NCBI RefSeq assembly: GCF_006148925.1
Contig: NZ_VAWB01000002.1
Span: 496,001-560,000 of the forward strand
Direction of reading: 5' to 3'
DNA: 64,000 nt
Source: Hyunsoonleella aestuarii
GTDB lineage: Bacteria; Bacteroidota; Bacteroidia; Flavobacteriales; Flavobacteriaceae
Part shown: positions 17,161-26,215 of the stretch, one piece after another
Layout of the letters: each line of letters starts with the position of its first letter
How positions within the stretch are numbered: position 1 is the stretch's first letter
Position numbers and translations under genes: made by a program
Notes under the pieces: model-generated
What the model saw: only the letters and a program-made list of their open reading frames with translations
The model's database searches: none
Told to the model about the DNA's origin: nothing

Positions 17161-18312
17161 TTATTGATTAATAGCTTTTAAATGCGCGTAAACTGGTTGA
17201 CCTTGTGTTCTCATTTCTACTTTTCTATCAAAAATCTTAATGCCTTTTACTTGGTTAAGTTTTCCGTCTGGAGCGAAAGCTTTAACAGCTAAAAATTCTC
17301 CATTTTCATTTATAGCTTTTACATTAATAATATTTCCTGAACGACTAACACCTCTCACATCTAACTTTACATTATCTTCAGTTAATGCTTTAATTTCGTA
17401 TAACACACCGTTTTTACCTATTGCATTAATTCGTGCATATTCATCTGTACTTTCCAATACTTTAACAGGTAATTCATAACCATCTGCAAATGCCTTAATA
17501 TTCAAAAAACTATGTTGTTTAGAATCTTGTGTTGCTTTTACATCAAACATATTGCCTTCTTCATCAAAAGCTTTCACATCTAAATTTTTACCATCTGCTG
17601 TTATCGCCTTGATATTCCAAATAATTCTTTCAAAATCACTTTTATAACTTTTTTTCTTTTGATTTTTTGCAGGCAGTTTAAAGTCATCTTCATTTGCAGC
17701 TGGGTGCATTGCTTTAATATGCGCATGGATACCTATGCCTTGTAACGACATCTCTCTGTCCCTTAAATTAATTTTTATGCCTTTAATATCATTAAGCTGT
17801 CCTGATGGTGAAATAGCTTTTACGCCATAGAATTCCCCCTTTTTATTAATAGCTTTCATAATTACAATATTTCCAAATCTTGCAACGCCTTTAACGTCTA
17901 GTTTTTGCCCTTCTTTAGTTATTGCTTTAATGTAATACTTAGCGCCTTCTTTATTTATTGCTGCAACTGGAACAAATTGATTTTCACTCTGTAACATCTT
18001 AACGGGTAATCTCTCGCCATTTACAATAGCTTTTATATCTAAAAAAAGATCTTGATCGGAGTTTTGAATTGCCTTTATCTCGAAAGATTTTCCTTCTTCA
18101 TCAAAGGCTTTAATATCTAAACTTTTTCCATCGGGTTGAATGGCTTTTACATTCCAAAAGATATCATTAAATTTTTCAACTTCTTCTATTTCAGTTTTAC
18201 TTGTTTTATCTTTTGAAGGACTATCATTACAGGCTGTGAATAAAAATAAAGATCCAAGAATAAAAAAATTATAACAGATAGTTCGGATGAATGATTGGTT
18301 TGAATTTCTCAT
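17161..18312 (-). CDS. Internally duplicated VKAI-repeat lipoprotein
   Basis: A 383-residue lipoprotein (lipobox LFTAC, Cys28). The mature part is two homologous halves of ~155 residues, one starting near residue 48 (IFWNVKAIQPDGKSLDIKAF) and one near 228 (IIWNIKAITADGKNLDVKAF), joined by a basic linker with KNQKKKSYKSD. Each half contains about eight short units of roughly 16-22 residues with a V/I-K-A/G-I/F core after a D/E-G or N-G turn, which suggests stacked beta-hairpins. Both halves end with an H-A/L-H-I/L-K-A-I/M segment. I do not recognise a characterised family; likely a periplasmic or surface binding or structural protein. Confidence 0.75.
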   Translation of the reverse strand: MRNSNQSFIRTICYNFFILGSLFLFTACNDSPSKDKTSKTEIEEVEKFNDIFWNVKAIQPDGKSLDIKAFDEEGKSFEIKAIQNSDQDLFLDIKAIVNGERLPVKMLQSENQFVPVAAINKEGAKYYIKAITKEGQKLDVKGVARFGNIVIMKAINKKGEFYGVKAISPSGQLNDIKGIKINLRDREMSLQGIGIHAHIKAMHPAANEDDFKLPAKNQKKKSYKSDFERIIWNIKAITADGKNLDVKAFDEEGNMFDVKATQDSKQHSFLNIKAFADGYELPVKVLESTDEYARINAIGKNGVLYEIKALTEDNVKLDVRGVSRSGNIINVKAINENGEFLAVKAFAPDGKLNQVKGIKIFDRKVEMRTQGQPVYAHLKAINQ

Positions 18313-18525
18313 AATTAAAATTTAACATTTGAACTATAAAATTAAATAAAGGTGATGCCATTTTTCATGATATTAGTCATGTAAAAAAGGTGTACATAGA
18401 TGTATTTGTAAGTTGAAAATAGCCGAACAATTTATAAACTAAATATTTTTAATTCATGCATATTTTAAATTTAAACTAAATAATTAGTATTTTCATACGT
18501 CACAATATTTCTTTAGAATTACTAT

Positions 18526-20721
18526 ATGTCAGATCAACCAAAGACCATTAAGAAATTTGGCACTTTTGGAGGTGTTTTTACGCCTACTTTACTCACTATA
18601 TTAGGCGTTATTATGTACCTGCGTTTAGGTTGGGTTGTTGGTAATGCAGGGTTATTAGGAGCATGGCTTATAATAATCATATCATTTGGCATTACCCTTT
18701 GCACAGCATTGTCTATGTCTGCCATTACAACCAATATTCGTATTGGAGCTGGTGGTGCCTACGCTATAGTCTCTCAAGCCCTTGGTTTAGAAGTTGGTGG
18801 TAGTTTGGGGATACCTAGATACATTTCACAAGGGTTAGCAGTAACCATGTATATTTTTGGTTTTAGGGAAGGCTGGCTGGCTATTTTTCCTGATCATAAT
18901 GCCTTTTTGGTAGATATTATTGTTTTCGTTTCGCTTTTGACTATTGCTTATATAAGTGCAAATCTGGCTATTAAAACACAGTTTATAATTATGGGGATTA
19001 TTGCTCTTTCCTTAGTTTCTGTAGTTATTGCTGCTTATAATGGCTCCATGGCGTTACCATTAGATAACTCTTTAAGTTGGGGTTCCTTTAAAGGTTCTGA
19101 GGAAAATGGATTTAGTGGCAGCAGTTTTTGGATTGTTTTTGCAGTTTTCTTTCCAGCCGCCACAGGTATTATGGCGGGTGCTAATATGTCTGGAGAATTA
19201 AAAAATCCTAAAGATAGTATTCCCATTGGAACTTTATGGGCTATAGGTGTAAGCTTTGTTATTTATATGCTTTTAGCTTTTTGGATTTCACGCAGTGCCA
19301 CAGAAGAAGAGCTTCTAACTAATTATTACATTATGGTAGATAAAGCCTATATAGGACCTCTAATTATAGCAGGACTTTTAGGCGCAACATTTTCTTCAGC
19401 ACTTGCTTCTATAGTTGGTTCTTCAAGAATCTTGTATGCTATGGGAGAACACAAGGTACTTCCCTACTCCAATATATTAGCTGGCACTAGTGAAACTGGT
19501 CAGCCGAGAAATGCCATGATAGTTACAGGAGTTTTAATTTTCCTGACCCTCCTGCTAAGAAATATTAACGCCATTGCTCCTCTAGTTACGCTCTTTTTCC
19601 TTATTACCTATGCCATGATTAATATCGTGGTAATTATTGAACAACGTCTTGGACTTATTAGTTATCGTCCCGTATTTAAAATTCATAAATGGGTGCCATG
19701 GATTGGACTTATTTCGTCTATTTTCGCCATGTTTATTATCAATCCAACAGTAAGTCTTATTTCAATTGCTATTGTTTTGATGGTGTATTGGTACCTCTCT
19801 CGCCAAAATTTAGAAACCCCTTTTGAAGATGTGCGTTCTGGACTTTTCGTGTCCTTTGCGGAATGGGCTGCGAAACACACTTGGGGAATGAAAAAAATGC
19901 AACAACGCGCATGGAAAGCTAATCTTATGGTACCCGTAAGAGATGTTAATGGTTTAAGAGGCACTTTTGAGTTTCTGCGAAATATTGCCAGCCCTAAAGG
20001 CTCCATTAAATTATTGGGTATTGAACCTTTTAATGAACGCAGCACTCTATCGAATGAATTGGAAACTATTTCCGCTTCCTTTAGAAAAAAAGGGGTGTTT
20101 TCCTCATCAACTGTAATACATTCAGATCAGTTTGCCAATGGCATCAACTATGGTAGTCAAGCATTACAAGGGGCATTCTTTAAGCCCAATATTATGTTCT
20201 TGAATTTACAAGATCATGATGATTACAATAATGAAATTAAGCCTGTAATGAAAGAATCCATACGGCTAGAAATAGGCATTTTATTGTTTAATCTACATCC
20301 CACTGCACTTTTAGGGCAACGAAATACCATAAACGTTTGGATAAGCGAGCGTAAAGGTAATTGGGAATTAGGTGGCTGGGACATTGGCAATTTAGATCTT
20401 TCTATTTTGGTTGCCTACAAATTGAAGATTAACTGGAAGGCACGTATTCGGTTAATTGTATTGGTAAAAGACCCTAATGAAGAAAAGAATGCCAAAAACT
20501 TCTTAATAACACTTACAAATCTCGCACGATTACCTGAAACTTTAAGAGAAGTCTATGTTGGAAATTTTATTGATTTCTTAACCGAAGCACCTGCAGCAGA
20601 TTTAAATATTTTCGGGATGCAAGAAACACTACCTTACAATTTCATAAATGACATGACCGCAAAAACCAACAGTAGTTGCCTATTTGTTAAAGATTCTGGG
20701 CATGAGAGCATTTTAGCATAG
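18526..20721 (+). CDS. Cation-chloride cotransporter/amino-acid permease family protein (SLC12-like)
   Basis: A 731-residue inner-membrane protein. The N-terminal ~450 residues carry about 12 transmembrane helices of the APC superfamily, with GGVFTPTLLTILGVIMYLRLGWVVG at the first helix and FFPAATGIMAGANMSGELKNP near residue 210, both hallmarks of the Na-K-Cl cotransporter-like group. The C-terminal ~280 residues are soluble (NLMVPVRDVNGLRGTFEFLRNIA and later segments), as in SLC12 homologues. It probably moves K+, Na+, Cl- or amino acids; the ion set cannot be read from the sequence. Convergent with the MltF-like gene. Confidence 0.85.
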   Translation: MSDQPKTIKKFGTFGGVFTPTLLTILGVIMYLRLGWVVGNAGLLGAWLIIIISFGITLCTALSMSAITTNIRIGAGGAYAIVSQALGLEVGGSLGIPRYISQGLAVTMYIFGFREGWLAIFPDHNAFLVDIIVFVSLLTIAYISANLAIKTQFIIMGIIALSLVSVVIAAYNGSMALPLDNSLSWGSFKGSEENGFSGSSFWIVFAVFFPAATGIMAGANMSGELKNPKDSIPIGTLWAIGVSFVIYMLLAFWISRSATEEELLTNYYIMVDKAYIGPLIIAGLLGATFSSALASIVGSSRILYAMGEHKVLPYSNILAGTSETGQPRNAMIVTGVLIFLTLLLRNINAIAPLVTLFFLITYAMINIVVIIEQRLGLISYRPVFKIHKWVPWIGLISSIFAMFIINPTVSLISIAIVLMVYWYLSRQNLETPFEDVRSGLFVSFAEWAAKHTWGMKKMQQRAWKANLMVPVRDVNGLRGTFEFLRNIASPKGSIKLLGIEPFNERSTLSNELETISASFRKKGVFSSSTVIHSDQFANGINYGSQALQGAFFKPNIMFLNLQDHDDYNNEIKPVMKESIRLEIGILLFNLHPTALLGQRNTINVWISERKGNWELGGWDIGNLDLSILVAYKLKINWKARIRLIVLVKDPNEEKNAKNFLITLTNLARLPETLREVYVGNFIDFLTEAPAADLNIFGMQETLPYNFINDMTAKTNSSCLFVKDSGHESILA

Positions 20722-20740
20722 TAAATTAGCGCTGTAATTA

Positions 20741-22201
20741 TTATTCCAATTGAATAAATTCCTTATAATGCCCATAGCGGTCAAAAATTTGATTAACATA
20801 ATTAACAGGTTCTGAACCTCGCACATAACCGTACTTAATGATGGACTTATTATAATTTTTTGGTCGGCTTAGAGCTAAAAGCATTGGTTCTAAATTGTCA
20901 TTCCATACATTCGGGTCTAATCTATTAGCTTTTGCTAATCGTTGGGCGTCTAGAACATGACCCAAACCACAATTATAGGATGCTAATGTTAATTTAATTC
21001 GGTTTATAGAATCTGTTATATTCTCAAATCCTTCATGAATTTGCTTTAAATATTTCGTTCCACCTCTAATACTTTCATTAGCATCCGATGGATTATTTAC
21101 ACCCAAGTAAGCTGCTGTTGCGGGCATAATCTGCATCAAACCCATAGCGCCTGCCCAAGATTTAGATTCCGGTTCAAACTTCGATTCTTGATATATTTGC
21201 GAAGCCAATAAGCGCCAATCCCAACCAATTTTTTTTGCATAGTTCTTGATTAAATTATCATAAACACTAATTTGATTATTCTTTAAACTGTAGTAATCAC
21301 TTTTAGTACGACGCTTAAAAGCACGCTTATTTTTAAAGTACTTATTATAGATTACTCGGTAACGAGTTGTTTTACGTTCTTTTCGTATCCATTCGTTAAC
21401 CACTTTTCTAAAATTTTTGGATTTCTTTCGGGTTACCCATGCAATGCGTTGCGACAATGAAATAGGAACAGCAATATCCAAAATTGGTCTATGAGAAGCA
21501 TTAATTTTAGCAAGGTTTTCGTCTGCGATGGTATATTTTATGTTGCCTTCCGCTACCATATCCATAATTTCCCCAGTGCTTAATTTACTATCTAAGGTGT
21601 CAATATAAATATGGCCTCCTATTTCGTTCGATAAACTCTGTAGCCGCTCATAATAGGCAGAATTTCTTCTAATGGATACAGTATCACCAATCAACTCTAT
21701 GGGATCATGAATGAGCGCTCTATCCAATTTTTTCCAGGATAACCTTCTAAAATTATCTGGTTTTTTCTGAACTAAGACTTGTTTCGTTAGAAACAAATAT
21801 TCAGTAAAGTCTACTTCCCATTTACGCTGGTTGGTCACGGTCATTCCATGGGCAATTAGATCGACATCCCCGCGGTTAAGTACTTCGAATTCAGAATCTA
21901 AATCTTTAGATACGACAACTTCAAGTTCCAGATTAAGGTCTTTTGCTAAAAGTTGAAGGAGTTCGTACTCAAAGCCCATTGCCTGACCTTTATAGAGAAA
22001 ATAACTAGTGCTGCTGTATATAACCATTGCTCTTAGCACGCCGTCAGCTTTTATAGCATCTAAATCCCTATCGACAGAATTGGCAACAATTGGATTGTAG
22101 TCTTCATCGTCATTAATATTTAAATTGGTACTATTTGGGTTTTTACATGCCGAAGCACAAAATATAAAGAGGAATAGGAAAAATTCTGTGAAGCGTTTCA
22201 T
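20741..22201 (-). CDS. MltF-like lytic transglycosylase with solute-binding domain
   Basis: A 486-residue lipoprotein: a signal segment ends in FCASAC (lipobox, Cys19). Residues ~45-285 form a bacterial solute-binding (SBP_bac_3) domain, with DGVLRAMVIYSSTSYFLY and GMTVTNQRKWEVDFTEYL. Residues ~315-450 form an SLT transglycosylase domain with the catalytic Glu in YQESKFEPESKS, then GAMGLMQIMPATA and a LASYNCGLGHVLDA segment. This is the MltF order. It cleaves peptidoglycan glycan strands to anhydromuropeptides at the outer membrane, probably regulated by ligand binding. Its start is close to a TATATTTG on the minus strand. Confidence 0.92.
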   Translation of the reverse strand: MKRFTEFFLFLFIFCASACKNPNSTNLNINDDEDYNPIVANSVDRDLDAIKADGVLRAMVIYSSTSYFLYKGQAMGFEYELLQLLAKDLNLELEVVVSKDLDSEFEVLNRGDVDLIAHGMTVTNQRKWEVDFTEYLFLTKQVLVQKKPDNFRRLSWKKLDRALIHDPIELIGDTVSIRRNSAYYERLQSLSNEIGGHIYIDTLDSKLSTGEIMDMVAEGNIKYTIADENLAKINASHRPILDIAVPISLSQRIAWVTRKKSKNFRKVVNEWIRKERKTTRYRVIYNKYFKNKRAFKRRTKSDYYSLKNNQISVYDNLIKNYAKKIGWDWRLLASQIYQESKFEPESKSWAGAMGLMQIMPATAAYLGVNNPSDANESIRGGTKYLKQIHEGFENITDSINRIKLTLASYNCGLGHVLDAQRLAKANRLDPNVWNDNLEPMLLALSRPKNYNKSIIKYGYVRGSEPVNYVNQIFDRYGHYKEFIQLE

Positions 22202-22331
22202 TTCTTATTACCAAATATAATGATAATTGAAGATAATTAGAAATTTGAATAAAATGAGAGTTTTAGAAGCAAAATCGATTTGCACTTTTGGGCTTTAACA
22301 ATACTTTATATAGAATTTACGTTAAATTCTA

Positions 22332-22339
22332 TAAATTTG
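22332..22339 (+). promoter_or_regulatory. Bacteroidota -7 box for the M23 peptidase gene
   Basis: TAAATTTG matches TAnnTTTG exactly, 34 bp before the ATG at 22374. I see no clear -33 element. Confidence 0.45.
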
Positions 22340-22373
22340 TCAATCAATCAAAAAAACATCCTTTCAAACCACC

Positions 22374-23267
22374 ATGAAATTTTTGTTTTATTTCATTTTG
22401 CTTGTGCTCCCTTTAAATTTAAACGCACAAAAGCCTAAAACTATTCCAGATACATTTTTTACCCTAGTGGATTCTACCGATACAAAAGAAAATAATAGCC
22501 CAACGCGTTTTTCTGTTGATATTAAAAAAGAAAATTGGGATAATACGGTCTACAACCCATTTAAAGAAATGGTCGTTACCTTCCCATTGAAATTAGAGTT
22601 TAAAGATTCTACCTATCATTCCCCTATTGGAAAGGACAAAGTCATTACATCACGCTTTGGCTGGAGACGTGGTAGACCTCATAAAGGGATTGATATTGAT
22701 TTAATTACTGGCGATAGTATATATGCTATGTTTGATGGTATTGTGCGTATGTCGAGATATACGAGTGGGCATGGAAGAACTGTTGTTGTTAGGCATTATA
22801 ATGGCTTAGAGACCGTTTATGCACATCTGTCGAAATATGGTGTTAAAGAGAATGATACTGTTTTTAAAGGTTCTTATTTAGGTAAAGGTGGTGTTTCTGG
22901 GAATGCAAGAGGAAGCCATTTACATTTAGTAGTGAATTATAAAGGTATTCCTATAAACCCTGAATATTTATTTAAGTTTAATAAGGATAACCTAATTAGA
23001 GGCGATGAATTATGGGTTACAAAAAAATGGACACGTGCGATTGCTCATAATTCTAAAAGGCAAAGTAAAATAACGCCTTTATTTACCGAAGGAGCTGCTC
23101 TGGCTAGCCTGATTAAGGAACGCTCTATTTATGTGGTTAAACAAGGTGATACGCTTTCAAGAATTTCAAGGCGCAACAATGTATCGATAGCTTCAATTTG
23201 TGAGGTGAATGCCATAAGACGCAATGCAGTAATTCGAGTCGGTCAAAAATTATTGATTGAAAAATAG
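22374..23267 (+). CDS. M23 family metalloendopeptidase with C-terminal LysM
   Basis: A 297-residue exported protein with a signal peptide (MKFLFYFILLVLPLNLNAQ). The M23/LytM domain runs from ~85 to 205: SRFGWRRGRPHKGIDIDL supplies the first His and Asp zinc ligands, and VYAHLSKYG and GSHLHLVV the HxH motif. A LysM peptidoglycan-binding module ends the protein (YVVKQGDTLSRISRRNNVS...VGQKLLIEK). It should cut peptide cross-links of murein or act as a scaffold for cell separation. It is divergent from the lytic transglycosylase gene, another murein hydrolase. Confidence 0.93.
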   Translation: MKFLFYFILLVLPLNLNAQKPKTIPDTFFTLVDSTDTKENNSPTRFSVDIKKENWDNTVYNPFKEMVVTFPLKLEFKDSTYHSPIGKDKVITSRFGWRRGRPHKGIDIDLITGDSIYAMFDGIVRMSRYTSGHGRTVVVRHYNGLETVYAHLSKYGVKENDTVFKGSYLGKGGVSGNARGSHLHLVVNYKGIPINPEYLFKFNKDNLIRGDELWVTKKWTRAIAHNSKRQSKITPLFTEGAALASLIKERSIYVVKQGDTLSRISRRNNVSIASICEVNAIRRNAVIRVGQKLLIEK

Positions 23268-23288
23268 ATGAATCTTCATATAAAAATC

Positions 23289-23316
23289 AAAAAGCTCTCT
23301 ATTTTGAGAGCTTTTT
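23289..23316 (+). terminator. Intrinsic terminator after the M23 gene
   Basis: AAAAAGCTCTC (23289-23299) pairs perfectly with GAGAGCTTTTT (23306-23316) across a 6-nt loop, ending in five T. It lies ~20 bp after the stop codon. Confidence 0.9.
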
Positions 23317-23482
23317 AATATATTAATTATTAAATGTTGCTTTTTAGCGATTTTAAGAATCAATTACTTTATGTTTCATTTAATAAATAAACGTTCAAAT
23401 TTATATTTAAAGTTTGGTAATAAAAACATCATATTTATCTCCTTATTACACTAATTTAACTTTATAAATATTAGAATAGGCC

Positions 23483-24124
23483 TTATTTGTAAGAATATAT
23501 ATTTTGTTTTAAAATTATATCTCTATTGGCGACAAATAATCCTTGTTCTTTATCTAATTTTACAATACCAGTGTAACCAATTCGTTCAAGCTTCTTTCTG
23601 CATCGATCGGTTAAATAGGGGTCTTCATCAAACATGAATGCATCAAGACTATATTCTGGAATTCCGGGTTCTTTAATAATAGGATGGATTTGTTTCGGCC
23701 CCATTTTTCTTGGATAAGTAAGAGGTTCGATAGCATTGCCTGGAACAAAGGCATAGAACGTATATTTACCGTTAGTGTCAGTTTTTACCCAACCTCGATG
23801 ATTAACATATCGCTTTCCTTTTTTCTTTTTTGAAACGTAGTTACCGCTTTCATCTGGTTGATAGATATATAAAATAATATCTTTTGCTGGAGTCACTCCG
23901 TCACTTTGATAAATGGTACCCGTTATTTTAAGTTTACTAGAACGTCTTTCAAAATCTGGAATGGTGTCTGTGTTATTTAGGTTCTTTTCAGTGTAATCAT
24001 AAATAGGGCTACGCTTTTTGTAATTAAGTGGAACCTCATCTAGGAGATAGGCATCTTGTGCATTAAGACTAGTTGAAACATTTAAAGCAAAAACAAAGCA
24101 GAATAAAACACCAAATATCTTCAT
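23483..24124 (-). CDS. Intradiol ring-cleavage dioxygenase-fold protein with incomplete iron site
   Basis: A 213-residue exported protein with signal peptide (cleavage after LNAQ). From residue ~66 it follows the intradiol dioxygenase/protocatechuate 3,4-dioxygenase beta-sandwich: KITGTIYQSDGVTPAKDIILYIYQPDESG, then WVKTDTNGKYTFYAFVPG and PKQIHPIIKEPG. Iron-dependent members have HIH in the last block, with both His residues as ligands; here the first is Gln. Secreted flavobacterial relatives I remember retain HIHP. The protein may therefore bind iron poorly, or serve a non-catalytic role. No aromatic degradation genes are nearby. Confidence 0.75.
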   Translation of the reverse strand: MKIFGVLFCFVFALNVSTSLNAQDAYLLDEVPLNYKKRSPIYDYTEKNLNNTDTIPDFERRSSKLKITGTIYQSDGVTPAKDIILYIYQPDESGNYVSKKKKGKRYVNHRGWVKTDTNGKYTFYAFVPGNAIEPLTYPRKMGPKQIHPIIKEPGIPEYSLDAFMFDEDPYLTDRCRKKLERIGYTGIVKLDKEQGLFVANRDIILKQNIYSYK

Positions 24125-24267
24125 GGGGCAATCTATTTAATTTTTATAAAGTTATGTGTTTCAATTCATTGATGCCCAAAAAACCTTATGAAACCTAAAT
24201 ATTTACGATGAAATGAAATTAAATGCAATTTCTATAGGTGAACGTCAACGTCTCATCTTAATACCAT

Positions 24268-24825
24268 CTATTCTTTTGAAAGTTCTGGTTTTACATGTCC
24301 TTGATATGAAATACTGAAGCGTGAAGAACTATTTATTCTTATGGTACTATTTAAATTAGGAAAGAGCCTTAAGTAAACTCTAAAGTTTTCATTTTTATTA
24401 TTTGCGTCAAAGCTAATATTATAGCTATTATCATTATTTTTTTCTATTTCGTAATTCTTGATGAGTCCCTTCAATACAATCGCACCGCCATTATTACCCC
24501 TACCATAACCCGTATTCATTTGACGCTCCCCAAAATATGGTAAATATGATGAAATACTATCTTTTGCAATTTTTAAGAAATTAGGATTACCAATTAAACT
24601 AATACTCCCTGCGTTGTTTCCAGGGCCTAATATTCCAGTATTTGATATTTGTTGCATAGCGTTGGTCATTTGTGGGTAAACCCATTCCGATTCAATAACA
24701 AAACGCTTTCCATTAACTAAATCATCTAATGCATCTATTTCCGCTTGGGTAGCTGTACTTTTTGATGAGCTACAAGAGACAAGCAATAAGAGTAATATAA
24801 AACTATATAAGTGCCTCATTTTCAA
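24268..24825 (-). CDS. DUF4251 lipoprotein
   Basis: A 185-residue lipoprotein with a short signal segment ending LLLVSC (lipobox, Cys18). The mature region shows DUF4251 features: KRFVIESEWVYPQMTNAMQQI, a GNPNFLKIAKDSISSYLPYFG block, and a C-terminal RINSSSRFSISYQGHV ending. Members are periplasmic or outer-membrane lipoproteins of unknown function, nearly confined to Bacteroidota. It lies ~140 bp upstream of the intradiol-fold gene on the same strand but probably has its own promoter. Confidence 0.85.
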   Translation of the reverse strand: MKMRHLYSFILLLLLVSCSSSKSTATQAEIDALDDLVNGKRFVIESEWVYPQMTNAMQQISNTGILGPGNNAGSISLIGNPNFLKIAKDSISSYLPYFGERQMNTGYGRGNNGGAIVLKGLIKNYEIEKNNDNSYNISFDANNKNENFRVYLRLFPNLNSTIRINSSSRFSISYQGHVKPELSKE

Positions 24826-25073
24826 TTAAATTACTAGTGTAAAGATACAAATTATAACAAAAAAAATGTTTTAAATAGCGTTAAAAATTGAAGGGATTTG
24901 TTCAAAAACGTTTAAAAATTGTAGAAATATTAGTCTGTAAAGAGTTAGGTTTTAACGATTACCTGTTATTAAATAGCAATTTACCGAAATAATTGGCATG
25001 CTATCAATAAATTTTGTGATGACAGGACTTAGCCCATAATTTTAAAATACCAAATCTCAAAAACTTATCTATT

Positions 25074-25346
25074 ATGGATACTACATTTTCATTATTCAAC
25101 CAAATTAATAGTTTATCGTATTGGCTACTTTTAGAAAGCAATTATAAAAGTTCTGTTACTTTAGATGCAGATAGTGATACTTATGTTGTTGCAATAAAGA
25201 AGGGTGCTGCCTATTTATACACCCATTCTATTAGTAGTTTTAGTAAAAAGAATAAGCGTTATTTACAGTTTGAACTTACTACAATTGTAAACCAATTGCT
25301 TCATATTAAAGATAGTATGAACGATATGAGAGTAAAAAGCGCTTAG
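25074..25346 (+). CDS. Small hypothetical protein
   Basis: A 90-residue protein not recognised as a known family. It has no signal peptide; composition is mixed with Ser/Thr and Tyr and a basic C-terminal part (SFSKKNKRYLQFEL). It stands alone, between divergent and convergent neighbours, with ~250 bp upstream. Codon use looks like its neighbours. Kept as a probable gene because the ATG start and the frame are clean and nothing else occupies the interval. Confidence 0.55.
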   Translation: MDTTFSLFNQINSLSYWLLLESNYKSSVTLDADSDTYVVAIKKGAAYLYTHSISSFSKKNKRYLQFELTTIVNQLLHIKDSMNDMRVKSA

Positions 25347-25378
25347 TATAAAAAAACATAAAACTCAATTACTATTCT

Positions 25379-26215
25379 TTAATTTCGCTTATACAATGCA
25401 TTAAGCGTTAACCCACAAATTATAAGTACTATACCAATTATGCTTAAAAAGGTATATACTTCAGCAAATAAGAATACTCCAAATAATACTGTAAACAACA
25501 CTTCTAAGTACTTTAAAGGAGCTACTTGATTCGTACTTGCTATTTGAAAAGCCTTAGTCATATACACCTGACCAAAATAACCATAAACACCAAGACTTAA
25601 TAATAAAAGTAATTGCAGAAATGTTGGTGTGATCCAATATTTAATTGACAAAACACCTCCTACAACAGCAGCAATAACCATAAAATAGTTAACTACAACA
25701 ACGGGATGATCGCTTTTACCGATTTTACTTATGGTTATGTAGACCAATCCACTAAAAACTGCAGACGTTAATATTAAAATTAACCCATAACTATTTAACT
25801 GGCTATCAAATCCTTTTATTATAAGAACACCAATAAATGCCATTAAAAAAAAAGCCCATTGCCAAGGTTTTATTTTTTCTTTTAGAAAGAAAATAGCAAA
25901 AACAGCTGCAAAAACAGGAGCTAAATATCTTAAAGAAACCGCAGTTCCCATAGATAGGTATTTTATTGACATAAAAAACAGTGTCATTGAAGTAACACCG
26001 ACAACCCCCCTAATAACCAAGAGCTTTCTTCTATTTCCAAGAATAGAAATATTATTTTTTATTAGGAATGTAAAAGTAAAAACTAGGGTGCCAATTGACC
26101 TAAAAAACACTATTTGATAAGCATTAATATCTATTAAATGCTTGACAGTTGCATTCATACATGCAAAAGCAAATGTGCTTATAAGCATAAATTTTATAGC
26201 ATTCTTAACGTCCAA
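25379..26215 (-). CDS. EamA/DMT-family transporter
   Basis: A 278-residue inner-membrane protein with about ten hydrophobic helices in two EamA repeats. The start ISTFAFACMNATVKHL and the GTAVSLRYLAPVFAAVFAIFFLKEKIKPWQW segment around residue 90-120 match the drug/metabolite transporter superfamily, as does the second-repeat NQVAPLKYLEVLFTVLFGVFLFAE. The substrate cannot be read from sequence; family members export amino acids, nucleosides or other small metabolites. Its start overlaps the end of the next DMT gene by 11 bp, so the pair is translationally coupled. Confidence 0.9.
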   Translation of the reverse strand: MDVKNAIKFMLISTFAFACMNATVKHLIDINAYQIVFFRSIGTLVFTFTFLIKNNISILGNRRKLLVIRGVVGVTSMTLFFMSIKYLSMGTAVSLRYLAPVFAAVFAIFFLKEKIKPWQWAFFLMAFIGVLIIKGFDSQLNSYGLILILTSAVFSGLVYITISKIGKSDHPVVVVNYFMVIAAVVGGVLSIKYWITPTFLQLLLLLSLGVYGYFGQVYMTKAFQIASTNQVAPLKYLEVLFTVLFGVFLFAEVYTFLSIIGIVLIICGLTLNALYKRN

